Source of the DNA: Octadecabacter sp.
GTDB taxonomy: Bacteria; Pseudomonadota; Alphaproteobacteria; Rhodobacterales; Rhodobacteraceae
Direction of reading: 5' to 3'
Length of the DNA: 17,483 bases
NCBI GenBank assembly: GCA_003533975.1
Contig: DQCL01000146.1
Location: 1 to 17,483, forward strand
Part shown: piece by piece, positions 1 through 6,915 of the stretch
Layout: the number at the start of each line of letters is the position of its first letter
Numbering within the stretch: the stretch's first letter is position 1
Made by a program: the position numbers and the translations under genes
The notes under the pieces: model-generated
What the model was told of the DNA's origin: nothing
The model's database searches: none
Seen by the model: only the letters and a program-made list of their open reading frames with translations

Positions 1-33
1 TCATGCACATTGGGCTCGAAGCTGACATTCGCT

Positions 34-1257
34 CTATCGATCCCGCGACTTCCCCAACAACCGCCCAATTATAAACGACGTGCGTGGGGCATAGACATAG
101 CGGGTGCGGGTTTCGCGGGTTTCGCGAACGCGCATACGGCTGAGGCCGAACACCACTAGTCCGATGTGGCCGAGTGAGATGAAATAGAACAGCGCGGCGG
201 GGCCGAAGTTTTCGATCAGCACGGATGTCACCCAAGGGGCGGCGATGGCACCAGTGGCATAGAAAAACATCAGGGCGGCGGAGAGCTCGATCCGTTCTTC
301 GGGTTTGGCAAAGTCATGGGCGTGGGCCGCGGCGACTGAATAGACTGGGAACGTTGTGAGGCCAAAGAACGCGGCACTGAGCATCACGCCCGCCGTGCCA
401 AGGCCCGATGCCGCGACCGTGACAGCGCAAGACAATACCGAGGCAACCGAAAGCCAGATCAGCACCCAACGGCGGTCAAATTTATCCGCGAGCCAGCCCG
501 TTGGATATTGTGCCAGCGCACCGCCAGCGACGAAGGCGGCAAGGAACAACCCGATCTGGCTCGCGGCGAGGCCGACTTCTTGGCCATAGATCGGGCCGAC
601 CATTCTGAACGATGCGCTCGACATTGCGGCGACCAATACGCCCGCAACGGCAAGTGGGGACATTTGCCATGCGAGCGCTGGGCGCAGGCGCGGGGCATCG
701 GGCGTTTCGGGCTGCGGAACGCGGGTGAGCGCCAAGGGAAGCATCGCCGCGCAGCACAGGATCGTCAGCAAATTATAGGCGATATAGGTTTCCATGCTGG
801 CCAGCGAGCCGATCATCAATTGCGCGACCAGACTGCCACCCATGTCGACCACGCGGTACAGGCCCATCGCGCGTCCGCGTGAGGCATTGGTGACTTTGGC
901 TTGCAGCCAGCTTTCGATGACGGTGTAGCAACCTGCGATGCAAATGCCTGACATGATGCGCAAGAGTGCCCATGCGGTTGGGTCGAAAATAAGGATGTGG
1001 CCCGCCATGCCGATGGCACCCATCGCTGTGAAAACCGCAAACGCGCGGCTGTGTCCGACGTCCCCCATCAGGCGCGGTGCCCACCAGCAACCGATGAAAA
1101 ATCCGGTAAAATGCATCGAGCCGAGGAAACCGACCTCAGCGCGGCTGAACCCGCTTCCAAGGCCCGTCAGCGCATCCAGCGGGCCAACGGCGCCAGATGA
1201 AAGCTGTAGCAAAGTCACGGAGAGAAATAGGGCTGCAAAGGAAATCATGAGTCTCAT
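34..1257 (-). CDS. MFS transporter, YcaD-like
   Basis: Predicted inner-membrane major facilitator superfamily permease of 407 residues, the usual length for a 12-helix MFS protein. The translation is a series of hydrophobic segments. The loop between helices carries GWLADKFDRRWVL (about residues 254-266), the classic MFS G-x-L-A-D-x-x-x-R-R motif. The segment YTVIESWLQAKV (about 112-122) resembles the E-S-W-L signature of YcaD-type permeases. The start is the ATG at 1257; a second in-frame ATG three codons in (1248) is an alternative, and neither has a strong Shine-Dalgarno sequence. The gene is divergent from the aldo/keto reductase across 156 bp. That gap contains a palindrome about 45 bp upstream of the start. 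Substrate is unknown. A link to quaternary amines is only suggested by the neighbourhood. Confidence 0.88.
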   Translation of the reverse strand: MRLMISFAALFLSVTLLQLSSGAVGPLDALTGLGSGFSRAEVGFLGSMHFTGFFIGCWWAPRLMGDVGHSRAFAVFTAMGAIGMAGHILIFDPTAWALLRIMSGICIAGCYTVIESWLQAKVTNASRGRAMGLYRVVDMGGSLVAQLMIGSLASMETYIAYNLLTILCCAAMLPLALTRVPQPETPDAPRLRPALAWQMSPLAVAGVLVAAMSSASFRMVGPIYGQEVGLAASQIGLFLAAFVAGGALAQYPTGWLADKFDRRWVLIWLSVASVLSCAVTVAASGLGTAGVMLSAAFFGLTTFPVYSVAAAHAHDFAKPEERIELSAALMFFYATGAIAAPWVTSVLIENFGPAALFYFISLGHIGLVVFGLSRMRVRETRETRTRYVYAPRTSFIIGRLLGKSRDR

Positions 1258-1301
1258 GAGGGTATAAGGGCCCGATCCGAGCGGCGGCGCTAGTGCTTAA
1301 T

Positions 1302-1316
1302 CGACAGGTGGTGTCG
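1302..1316. promoter_or_regulatory. palindrome CGACA-N5-TGTCG in divergent intergenic region (candidate operator)
   Basis: CGACA at 1302-1306 and TGTCG at 1312-1316 form a perfect 5-bp inverted repeat with a 5-nt spacer (ggtgg). It lies in the 156-bp gap between the divergent MFS and aldo/keto reductase genes, about 45 bp from the MFS start and 98 bp from the reductase start. The same ten bases with the same spacing recur upstream of the mttB-like gene (15704-15718). The binding protein is unknown. The call rests on symmetry, location and recurrence. Confidence 0.45.
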
Positions 1317-1413
1317 CGGATGGGGTATTCTGGCGGAAAGCAAACGTCCGGGGTTGCCATCATGAAACGCGAAGTTAGCTTACGGATAAATTTGGATAAG
1401 CAGGGGTACAGGT

Positions 1414-2454
1414 ATGAAACAGGTCGAGCTTGGTCGCACAGGAATTATGGTCAGTGATTGGTGCCTTGGCACGATGACGTTTTCGACGCAGACCCCCGCC
1501 GATGATGCGCATCGCCAGATTGATATGTGTTTGGATGCAGGGATTAACTTTCTGGATACGGCGGAAATGTATCCGGTGAACCCGATGCGCAAAGAGACTG
1601 TCGGGAATTCAGAAAAATGCATTGCTGACTGGATTGCCAAGTCAGGGCGGCGCGAGGACGTTGTGGTGGCTACCAAAGCCGGCGGTGATAGCCCTATGAT
1701 CCGAGGTGGCGAGGGTTATAGCGCCGATAACATTCTGGATATTTTGGACGGTAATCTTCAGCGTCTCGGGACGGATTACATTGATTTGTACCAACTTCAT
1801 TGGCCCATGCGCGGTTCGTACGCGTTTCGCCAGAACTGGCTGTATGACCCGAGCAAGCAAAACCGGCAGCAGACGTTGGACCACATGGGGGGTGTGCTGG
1901 AAAAGTTGAAAGAAGCGCAGGCCGCTGGCAAAATTCGCAGCTTCGGGATGTCCAATGAAAGCGCTTGGGGCGCGACCAAATGGATTGACGTGGCCGAAGA
2001 ATTGGGCGCGCCGCGTATGGCGTCCGTGCAGAACGAGTACTCGCTACTGTATCGCCACTATGACACTGATTTGGCTGAAATGTCGGTGAATGAAGATGTC
2101 GTGTGTTTTTCCTATTCACCACTGGGCACAGGGCTTTTGACGGGGAAGTACCAGAACGGCGCCGTGCCGGAGGGGTCGCGCATGACGCATGGGCCCAAAT
2201 TAGGAGGGCGGGTCACCCCGCGCGTTTTCGCGGCTGTGGATGCCTATCAGGCCGTTGCAGACCTGCACGGGATGTCGTTGGCGCATATGGCTATGGCGTT
2301 CCAACGCTCGCGACCGTTCAAGGTGAGCGCGATTTTCGGGGCGACGACGTCTAAGCAGTTGGCATCGTTGCTTGAAGGTAAAGACATTGAGCTGTCGCGT
2401 GAGGTGCTGGATGATATCGACACCACCCACCGCGCTTTTCCAATGCCATACTAG
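1414..2454 (+). CDS. aldo/keto reductase (Tas-like)
   Basis: Cytosolic NAD(P)H-dependent aldo/keto reductase of 346 residues, typical of the Tas/YghZ-type branch. The fold begins with the N-terminal hairpin ELGRTGIMVSDWCLGTMTF. The catalytic tetrad is visible: D48 and Y53 (FLDTAEMY), K88 (VATKAGG) and H129 (YQLHW). The C-terminal part carries SPLGTGLLTGKY and a nucleotide-binding stretch near FGATTSKQL. The long insertion after H129 (PMRGSYAFRQNWLYDPSKQNRQ) is usual for Tas-like proteins. The start ATG follows a purine-rich aggggtacagg. The gene is followed by a GC-rich hairpin element starting at its stop codon. The physiological carbonyl substrate cannot be read from the sequence. Confidence 0.9.
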   Translation: MKQVELGRTGIMVSDWCLGTMTFSTQTPADDAHRQIDMCLDAGINFLDTAEMYPVNPMRKETVGNSEKCIADWIAKSGRREDVVVATKAGGDSPMIRGGEGYSADNILDILDGNLQRLGTDYIDLYQLHWPMRGSYAFRQNWLYDPSKQNRQQTLDHMGGVLEKLKEAQAAGKIRSFGMSNESAWGATKWIDVAEELGAPRMASVQNEYSLLYRHYDTDLAEMSVNEDVVCFSYSPLGTGLLTGKYQNGAVPEGSRMTHGPKLGGRVTPRVFAAVDAYQAVADLHGMSLAHMAMAFQRSRPFKVSAIFGATTSKQLASLLEGKDIELSREVLDDIDTTHRAFPMPY

Positions 2455-2535
2455 TGCCTGAGGTGAGCGCGGAGGGGGGCAGCCCCCGTCGCCAAGGCGA
2501 CTCCCTTCGGGATATTTTGTGAACCAAAGGCGAAG
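2452..2535 (+). repeat. GC-rich hairpin tail ending in GGGATATTT (Rhodobacterales-type 3' element, copy 1)
   Basis: Between the aldo/keto reductase stop and the BKACE gene. It contains GGGGG-CAG-CCCCC (2475-2487), GTCGCC-AA-GGCGAC (2488-2501), and TCCC-TTC-GGGA (2502-2512) running into TATTTT. It ends with the TATTT-N7-CAAAG motif seen again at 6890-6912 and 17429-17450. The first bases after the stop resemble those after the mttB stop. Likely a transcript 3'-end structure or terminator. From memory, similar elements are dispersed in Rhodobacteraceae genomes. Confidence 0.6.
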
Positions 2536-2579
2536 CAATTCAGGTTCTGCATTTGTGGGCTTGTGTGTTTTGACTTGCA

Positions 2580-2594
2580 GAGCGAAGGTCGCTC
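2580..2594. promoter_or_regulatory. perfect inverted repeat GAGCGA-AGG-TCGCTC upstream of BKACE (candidate operator)
   Basis: A perfect 6-bp inverted repeat with a 3-nt spacer lies just upstream of the Shine-Dalgarno AGGAGA (2602-2607) of the BKACE gene. A TTGACT at 2570-2575 could be a -35 element, but the matching -10 is poor, so the promoter assignment is weak. The repeat may be an operator or merely a short hairpin in the leader. Confidence 0.3.
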
Positions 2595-2612
2595 GACATT
2601 TAGGAGAACGCT

Positions 2613-3524
2613 ATGCCCCTTGAGATGAACCGTGACGTCTTTATCACTGCAGCCATTACCGGATCGGGTAGTACGCAGGATCGCAGCCCGCATGTGCCGC
2701 GTTCGCCTGAACAGATTGCAAATAGCGCGATTGATGCGGCCAAAGCGGGTGCTGCGGTGGTGCATTGCCATGTGCGTGACCCTGAAAGCGGTGCGCCGAG
2801 CCGAAAGCTGGAGTTGTACCGCGAGGTCACCGACCGGATTCGTGCATCGGACGTGGATGTGGTCTTGAACCTGACGGCGGGCATGGGGGGCGACATTGTA
2901 TTTGGTGGGGTCGAAGCGCCGCTGCCGACAGTTGCTGGCACCGATATGGTGGGCGCCACAGAGCGGGTCGCGCATGTGGCCGAATGCCTGCCCGAGATTT
3001 GCACGCTTGATTGCGGCACGATGAATTTTGCCGAGGCTGACTATGTGATGACCAACACACCGGGCATGCTGCGCGCGATGGGGCAGATGATGACGGACCT
3101 TGGTGTGAAGCCTGAAATCGAGGCGTTTGATACGGGCCATCTTTGGTTTGCAAAGCAGCTGGTTGCCGAAGGAATTTTGGAGCCGAACGCGTTGGTGCAG
3201 TTGTGTATGGGGGTGCCTTGGGGCGCGCCGGATGACCTCAACACGTTTATGGCGATGGTCAACAATGTGCCTGATGAGTGGACGTTCAGCGCCTTTGGGC
3301 TGGGGCGTTCACAGATGCCTTTCGTTGCGGCGTCTGTATTGGCGGGCGGCAATGTGCGGGTTGGGTTGGAAGACAACCTGATGCTCGACAAGGGCGTGTT
3401 GGCGACCAATGCGCAATTGGTTGAGCGTGCGCACGGGATCATCGAAAACCTAGGTGCGCGGGTCATCGGCCCAACCGAGGTGCGCGAAAAGCTGGGGCTG
3501 GTAAAGCGGGCACCGCGGGGCTGA
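2613..3524 (+). CDS. BKACE family beta-keto acid cleavage enzyme (DUF849), likely 3-dehydrocarnitine cleavage
   Basis: A 303-residue zinc-dependent enzyme of the beta-keto acid cleavage family (DUF849). Members condense a beta-keto acid with acetyl-CoA and release acetoacetate plus a new acyl-CoA. The metal-site motif HCHVRD gives H51 and H53, and GLEDN gives E253 as the likely third ligand, matching the His-His-Glu site known for the family. The segments NLTAGMGGD (about 86-94) and ITAAITGSG at the N-terminus are also characteristic. Length is normal, and the start has a good AGGAGA at 2602-2607. Carnitine dehydrogenase lies about 1.1 kb downstream on the same strand. By analogy with characterised carnitine clusters the substrate is likely 3-dehydrocarnitine, giving betainyl-CoA. 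The family is sure; substrate specificity is inferred from context. Confidence 0.88.
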   Translation: MPLEMNRDVFITAAITGSGSTQDRSPHVPRSPEQIANSAIDAAKAGAAVVHCHVRDPESGAPSRKLELYREVTDRIRASDVDVVLNLTAGMGGDIVFGGVEAPLPTVAGTDMVGATERVAHVAECLPEICTLDCGTMNFAEADYVMTNTPGMLRAMGQMMTDLGVKPEIEAFDTGHLWFAKQLVAEGILEPNALVQLCMGVPWGAPDDLNTFMAMVNNVPDEWTFSAFGLGRSQMPFVAASVLAGGNVRVGLEDNLMLDKGVLATNAQLVERAHGIIENLGARVIGPTEVREKLGLVKRAPRG

Positions 3525-3530
3525 CCCAGA

Positions 3531-3698
3531 TTGCGGGCTGTGTGCATTCTTGTTTTCGTGGCGAGTATCGGAGGCTGCGCGAAAGCACCTGTGCCAGAGG
3601 CCTTTGGTGTGACAATGGTCGAGGAAACCACCTGCAATGGGAGAGGTGGACGGGTTGTGACGGGACCTGATGGCGCATTTTGCGCGATGGGGCAGTGA
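3531..3698 (+). CDS. small lipoprotein, 55 residues (TTG start)
   Basis: An open frame runs from a TTG at 3531 to TGA at 3696-3698. It begins seven bases after the BKACE stop and lies in the same frame. The product starts MRAVCILVFVASIGGC: a basic residue, a hydrophobic core and a lipobox with lipidated C16. The mature part contains TM-x5-C35-x2-RGG and a second cysteine, C51. The same TM-x4-C-x2-RGG and downstream Cys occur in the lipoprotein at 4250-4558, which argues that this is a real gene. The stop overlaps the Shine-Dalgarno GAGGAG (3697-3702) of the next gene, suggesting translational coupling. The start is uncertain; GTG at 3540 is the alternative. Function is unknown. Confidence 0.6.
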   Translation: MRAVCILVFVASIGGCAKAPVPEAFGVTMVEETTCNGRGGRVVTGPDGAFCAMGQ

Positions 3699-3707
3699 GG
3701 AGTGAGT

Positions 3708-4253
3708 ATGAAGCGGGTTGTGTTGGCGCTGATTTCGGCGCTTTTGGTGGGGTGCACAGAGAAACCATCTGCGCCTGTTCAATCTGTTGAGGTGTTCCGC
3801 GACACAGCGGCGCAAATCGCGTCCCAAACAGACGTAACCGCTGTACGGATGACGGGGGACTGGGTCATTCGGCAAAGGTTTGCCGCCCCGCGCACACCGC
3901 GTTCAGGGATGTCCCTTTCGGCCCTTCCAAACGAGGCGTTACAGTTGTCTGTGAGGGGCGGGGATTGTGTGGACGATGTCTGTTTCGAAGACGAAATCCT
4001 TATATTGTTGGAAAAAACGGGACCGGGGCGTTGGACGGCGCAGGGCCCTCAAACAGCTTTGCCCGATGGAGAGCTTTGGGTGATGTGGATGGAGTTTGAC
4101 AGCCGCACTGCCGCGATTGGCACCCCGTCAGGGGAGTTCGGCTGGATCATGGACAAAAACCGCACCGGAGGGGGCGATCGTATCACAGCAGCACGGGACA
4201 TTATGGATTGGTTTGGCTATAATGTGTCACGACTCGAAGAGGTAAGCAGATGA
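3708..4253 (+). CDS. lipocalin-like lipoprotein
   Basis: A 181-residue predicted lipoprotein. MKRVVLALISALLVGC is a clear lipoprotein signal peptide, with C16 as the lipidated residue. The ATG at 3708 is preferred over a GTG two codons upstream because GAGGAG (3697-3702) is correctly spaced from it. TGDW (49-52) resembles the lipocalin G-x-W motif at the first strand. The stretch ELWVMWMEFDSRTAAIGTPSGEFGWIMDKN (about 122-151), followed by a helix-like AARDIMDWFGY, matches my recollection of small alphaproteobacterial lipocalins. C87 and C92 (DCVDDVC) could form a disulfide. It sits between two related small lipoproteins and overlaps the next one by four bases. Lipocalin assignment is moderate; ligand unknown. 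Confidence 0.7.
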   Translation: MKRVVLALISALLVGCTEKPSAPVQSVEVFRDTAAQIASQTDVTAVRMTGDWVIRQRFAAPRTPRSGMSLSALPNEALQLSVRGGDCVDDVCFEDEILILLEKTGPGRWTAQGPQTALPDGELWVMWMEFDSRTAAIGTPSGEFGWIMDKNRTGGGDRITAARDIMDWFGYNVSRLEEVSR

Positions 4254-4558
4254 AACGTGTAATTGTTGGTTTTGGTATAATGATGGCGCTTGTCGGGTGT
4301 GATGAAATCGCGCAGTCGGGCGCGACTGGTGTTGCCTCACCTGCGTCTTCTGGCGGCAGCGGTGTTCGCGAATACCTCGTTCTTGGAGCAACGATGACTT
4401 TTGAGGAATGCCGCGCACGTGGTGGGATCATCATCCGCGATGCCGGTAGCCCGATGCTCGCATGTGATCCGCGCGTGCGCCGTGCGCCTGCGCCTGCCAA
4501 TGAATTTGACCACCCGGGCAGCCCAGTTCCGCAAGTCGCGGACGCAGTTGACAGTTAA
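4250..4558 (+). CDS. small lipoprotein with TM-x4-C-x2-RGG motif
   Basis: A 102-residue predicted lipoprotein. The signal MKRVIVGFGIMMALVGC has a standard lipobox (LVGC, C17). A low-complexity Ser/Gly/Ala linker (about 23-38) precedes a small domain with TMTFEEC54RARGG and C72. The motif is shared with the 55-residue lipoprotein at 3531-3698. The C-terminal 25 residues are Pro/Ala-rich and probably disordered. The ATG overlaps the stop of the lipocalin-like gene (ATGA), so the two are translationally coupled. A Rho-independent terminator follows 42 bp after the stop. No known function; the two conserved cysteines may form a disulfide. Confidence 0.75.
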   Translation: MKRVIVGFGIMMALVGCDEIAQSGATGVASPASSGGSGVREYLVLGATMTFEECRARGGIIIRDAGSPMLACDPRVRRAPAPANEFDHPGSPVPQVADAVDS

Positions 4559-4600
4559 GCTTTAAAGCGTCGCAAATTGGCTTGACGCCCTACTGAAATT

Positions 4601-4624
4601 GGCCTCGCATGTGCGGGGCCTTTT
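4601..4624 (+). terminator. Rho-independent terminator after the lipoprotein cassette
   Basis: GGCCTCGCA (4601-4609) pairs with TGCGGGGCC (4612-4620) over nine base pairs including one G-U. A TTTT (4621-4624) follows. It closes the lipoprotein cassette and lies 33 bp before the carnitine dehydrogenase start. A possible TTGACG (4582-4587) with a weak TCGCAT (4605-4610) 17 bp away would put a promoter for the next gene on top of the terminator. Confidence 0.7.
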
Positions 4625-4657
4625 GATGTTCTGGGGCTGAAACATGAGGGGCGGAAT

Positions 4658-6130
4658 TTGGCACAAGTAGCGGCGATTGTTGGGGGCGGTGTGATCGGTG
4701 GCGGTTGGGCTGCGCGGTTCTTGTTGAATGGGTGGGACGTACAGGTGTTTGACCCTGATCCCGACGCCAAGCGCAAGATTGGTGAGGTGTTGGACAATGC
4801 GCGCGCGTCTTTGCCCGGGCTTTATGATATGGCGATGCCGGATGAGGGCAAGCTGACCTATTGCGATACGCTGGCAGAAGCGGTCGCGGGTGCAAAATGG
4901 GTACAAGAGAGCGTCCCCGAGCGGCTTGATATCAAGCACAAAGTGTTCGCCGAGATACAGAGCTACCTTGATCCGGAAGCGGTGATCGGGTCATCCACGT
5001 CTGGTTTTAAACCGTCCGAGTTGCAGCAAGGTGCGAAAGATCCGACGCAGATCCTTGTGACGCATCCCTTTAATCCGGTTTATCTGTTGCCGCTGATCGA
5101 GCTTGTCCCCGGGGACAACCATGATCCGCGTGCTGTCGCTTGGGCGAAAACGGTTCTAACCGAGATCGGGATGTTTCCGCTTGAAGTGCGCAAGGAGATC
5201 GACGCCCATATTGCGGATCGGTTTCTTGAAGCCGTCTGGCGCGAGGCGCTTTGGCTGATCAAGGACGGGGTCGCCACGACAGAAGAGATCGACGAGGCGA
5301 TCCGCATGGGGTTCGGGTTGCGCTGGGCGCAGATGGGGCTGTTTGAGACCTACCGCATTGCGGGCGGCGAAGCGGGGATGCGCCATTTCATTGAACAGTT
5401 CGGCCCGTGCCTTAGCTGGCCGTGGACCAAGCTGATGGATGTGCCGGAACTGACGGATGAGTTGATCGACCAGATTGCGGATCAGTCTGACGCGCAGTCG
5501 GGCAAATACACGATCCGCGAGCTTGAGCGCCACCGTGATGCGAACCTTGTCGGCATGATGCGGCAACTGAAAGCGCGTGACTGGGGCGCGGGCGCACTGC
5601 TGAACACCCATGACAAAACGATGAACCAGTCCGGCGCGATTGCAGAGCGGCTGGCGGATGTTTGCGACCTAACCAAGCCTGTCAAAACCGTGGAACGCGC
5701 GGTGCCGATTGATTGGACGGACTACAACGGCCACATGAATGAAGCGCGGTATTTGCAGGCTTTTGGCGATGCCACGGACCGCCTGATGCTGATCGTTGGC
5801 TGCACGCCGGAGTATATCGCTGAGGGCGGCAGCTATTTCACAGCCGAAACCCATATCCGACATATAGATGAGGTTCATGCGGGCGCGAAAATTCGTGTGG
5901 AGACACAGGTTTTGGCGGGCGTGGGTAAGAAGATGCACTTGTTTCACACAATGTATGAGGGTGAGCGATTGTTGGCCACGGGCGAGCACATGTTGATCCA
6001 TGTGAGCCTTGAGACACGCAAAGCCAGCGATCCGGCACCTGTTGTCGCGGAGCCATTGGCGAGGCTTGCCGCCGCGCATGCCGATTTGCCGCGCCCCGAC
6101 GGGGCAGGTGCAGCGGTTGGTGTCAGGTGA
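4658..6130 (+). CDS. lcdH: L-carnitine 3-dehydrogenase fused to a hotdog thioesterase
   Basis: A two-domain cytosolic enzyme of 490 residues. Residues 1 to about 320 form a 3-hydroxyacyl-CoA-dehydrogenase-type protein: NAD-binding GGGVIGGGW (9-17), VPERLDIK (86-93), S115, and the catalytic HPFNP with H136. The helical C-terminal half of that domain follows. Residues about 345-450 are a 4HBT/hotdog thioesterase starting VPIDWTDYNGHMNEARY. The dehydrogenase oxidises L-carnitine to 3-dehydrocarnitine with NAD. The fused thioesterase is expected to hydrolyse betainyl-CoA, made by the BKACE enzyme, to glycine betaine, as described for the rhizobial fusion enzyme. The start is a TTG preceded by GAGGGGCGG (4646-4654); the nearby ATG at 4644 runs into a stop after eight codons. 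The downstream SDR overlaps by four bases. Confidence 0.9.
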   Translation: MAQVAAIVGGGVIGGGWAARFLLNGWDVQVFDPDPDAKRKIGEVLDNARASLPGLYDMAMPDEGKLTYCDTLAEAVAGAKWVQESVPERLDIKHKVFAEIQSYLDPEAVIGSSTSGFKPSELQQGAKDPTQILVTHPFNPVYLLPLIELVPGDNHDPRAVAWAKTVLTEIGMFPLEVRKEIDAHIADRFLEAVWREALWLIKDGVATTEEIDEAIRMGFGLRWAQMGLFETYRIAGGEAGMRHFIEQFGPCLSWPWTKLMDVPELTDELIDQIADQSDAQSGKYTIRELERHRDANLVGMMRQLKARDWGAGALLNTHDKTMNQSGAIAERLADVCDLTKPVKTVERAVPIDWTDYNGHMNEARYLQAFGDATDRLMLIVGCTPEYIAEGGSYFTAETHIRHIDEVHAGAKIRVETQVLAGVGKKMHLFHTMYEGERLLATGEHMLIHVSLETRKASDPAPVVAEPLARLAAAHADLPRPDGAGAAVGVR

Positions 6131-6882
6131 AGCGCGCGCTGATCACGGCGGGGGCGTCGGGTATCGGGTTCGCGATGGGCGAGGCGTTTGCGCAGGCGGG
6201 ATTTGAGGTCTGGGTGACGGATGTGGACGCGGCGGCTTTGGCGCTTTGCCCAACAGAATGGACAGCACGGCGGATTGATGCATCCGATGAGGGGCAAATG
6301 CGCGGGCTGTTTGAGGAGATTGCGACGGTTGGTGGATTGGATGTGGTGTGTGCCAATGCCGGTGTCGCGGGGCCGACGGCCCTGGTTGAGGGCGTGGCGT
6401 GGGAGGATTGGAAGGCTTGCGTTGATGTTACCCTCGGCGGTGCGTTTCTATGTGCAAAATACGCGGCGCCCATGATGAAAGAGGCGGGGGCGGGTGCGAT
6501 TGTGCTGACCTCATCCACCGCGGGTGTCTTCGGCTATCCAAACCGCGCGCCCTATGCGGCGGCCAAGTGGGGTGTCATCGGGTTGATGAAAACACTTGCG
6601 ATGGAGCTGGGACCGTTCGGCATTCGCGCCAACGCGATTTGCCCCGGTGCGGTGGAAGGCCCGCGCATGGAAGGCGTGTTGCAGCGCGAAGCGGACGCCA
6701 AGGGCATGACGCGGGATGCGGTATATGAAGGCTATGCGTCCGGGACATCCATGCGGACGTTTGTGACGGCTGAAGACATCGCGAATATGGCGGTATTTCT
6801 GGCGTCCGAAGGGGCGCAGCGGGTGTCAGGGCAGGTGATTTCTGTAGATGGGCACACCGAAAACCCTGATCCCAAACCCTGA
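6127..6882 (+). CDS. SDR family oxidoreductase
   Basis: Classical short-chain dehydrogenase/reductase, 251 residues. The cofactor motif is TAGASGIG (7-14), with a slightly unusual Ala in place of Gly at position 8. D32 at the end of strand 2 suggests NAD(H). NAG (77-79), S130, Y143 and K147 (YAAAK) complete the catalytic set, and ICPGAVEGPR (171-180) matches the family's post-catalytic loop. The GTG start overlaps the lcdH stop (GTGA), so the two are co-transcribed and probably translationally coupled. The substrate is unknown. Given the operon, candidates are acetoacetate/3-hydroxybutyrate, or a carnitine stereoisomer or related hydroxy compound; this is inference. A copy of the TATTT-N6-CAAAG motif follows the stop. 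Confidence 0.88.
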   Translation: MKRALITAGASGIGFAMGEAFAQAGFEVWVTDVDAAALALCPTEWTARRIDASDEGQMRGLFEEIATVGGLDVVCANAGVAGPTALVEGVAWEDWKACVDVTLGGAFLCAKYAAPMMKEAGAGAIVLTSSTAGVFGYPNRAPYAAAKWGVIGLMKTLAMELGPFGIRANAICPGAVEGPRMEGVLQREADAKGMTRDAVYEGYASGTSMRTFVTAEDIANMAVFLASEGAQRVSGQVISVDGHTENPDPKP

Positions 6883-6889
6883 GGGCGGA

Positions 6890-6912
6890 TTGAGTATTTA
6901 AGAGCCAAAGAA
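6890..6912 (+). repeat. TATTT-N6-CAAAG 3' motif (copy 2)
   Basis: TGAGTATTTAAGAGCCAAAG lies in the 33-bp gap between the convergent SDR and XRE genes. It matches the ends of the elements after the aldo/keto reductase and after mttB, but lacks the GC-rich hairpins. It sits immediately next to the XRE stop codon (6916-6918). Confidence 0.45.
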
Positions 6913-6915
6913 ACG

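Noticed and set aside
1..28. A minus-strand ATG at 28 with purine-rich AGAGCGA upstream could open a gene overlapping the MFS stop.
   Set aside because: Only nine codons lie within the window, too few to judge.
2386..2399. GACA-N6-TGTC-like symmetry inside the aldo/keto reductase gene.
   Set aside because: Spacing differs from the intergenic palindromes and it lies inside coding sequence.
2451..3757. Long minus-strand open frames of 229 and 238 codons opposite BKACE and the lipoproteins.
   Set aside because: They mirror well-supported plus-strand genes, have no recognisable domains, and are expected from GC-rich codon bias.
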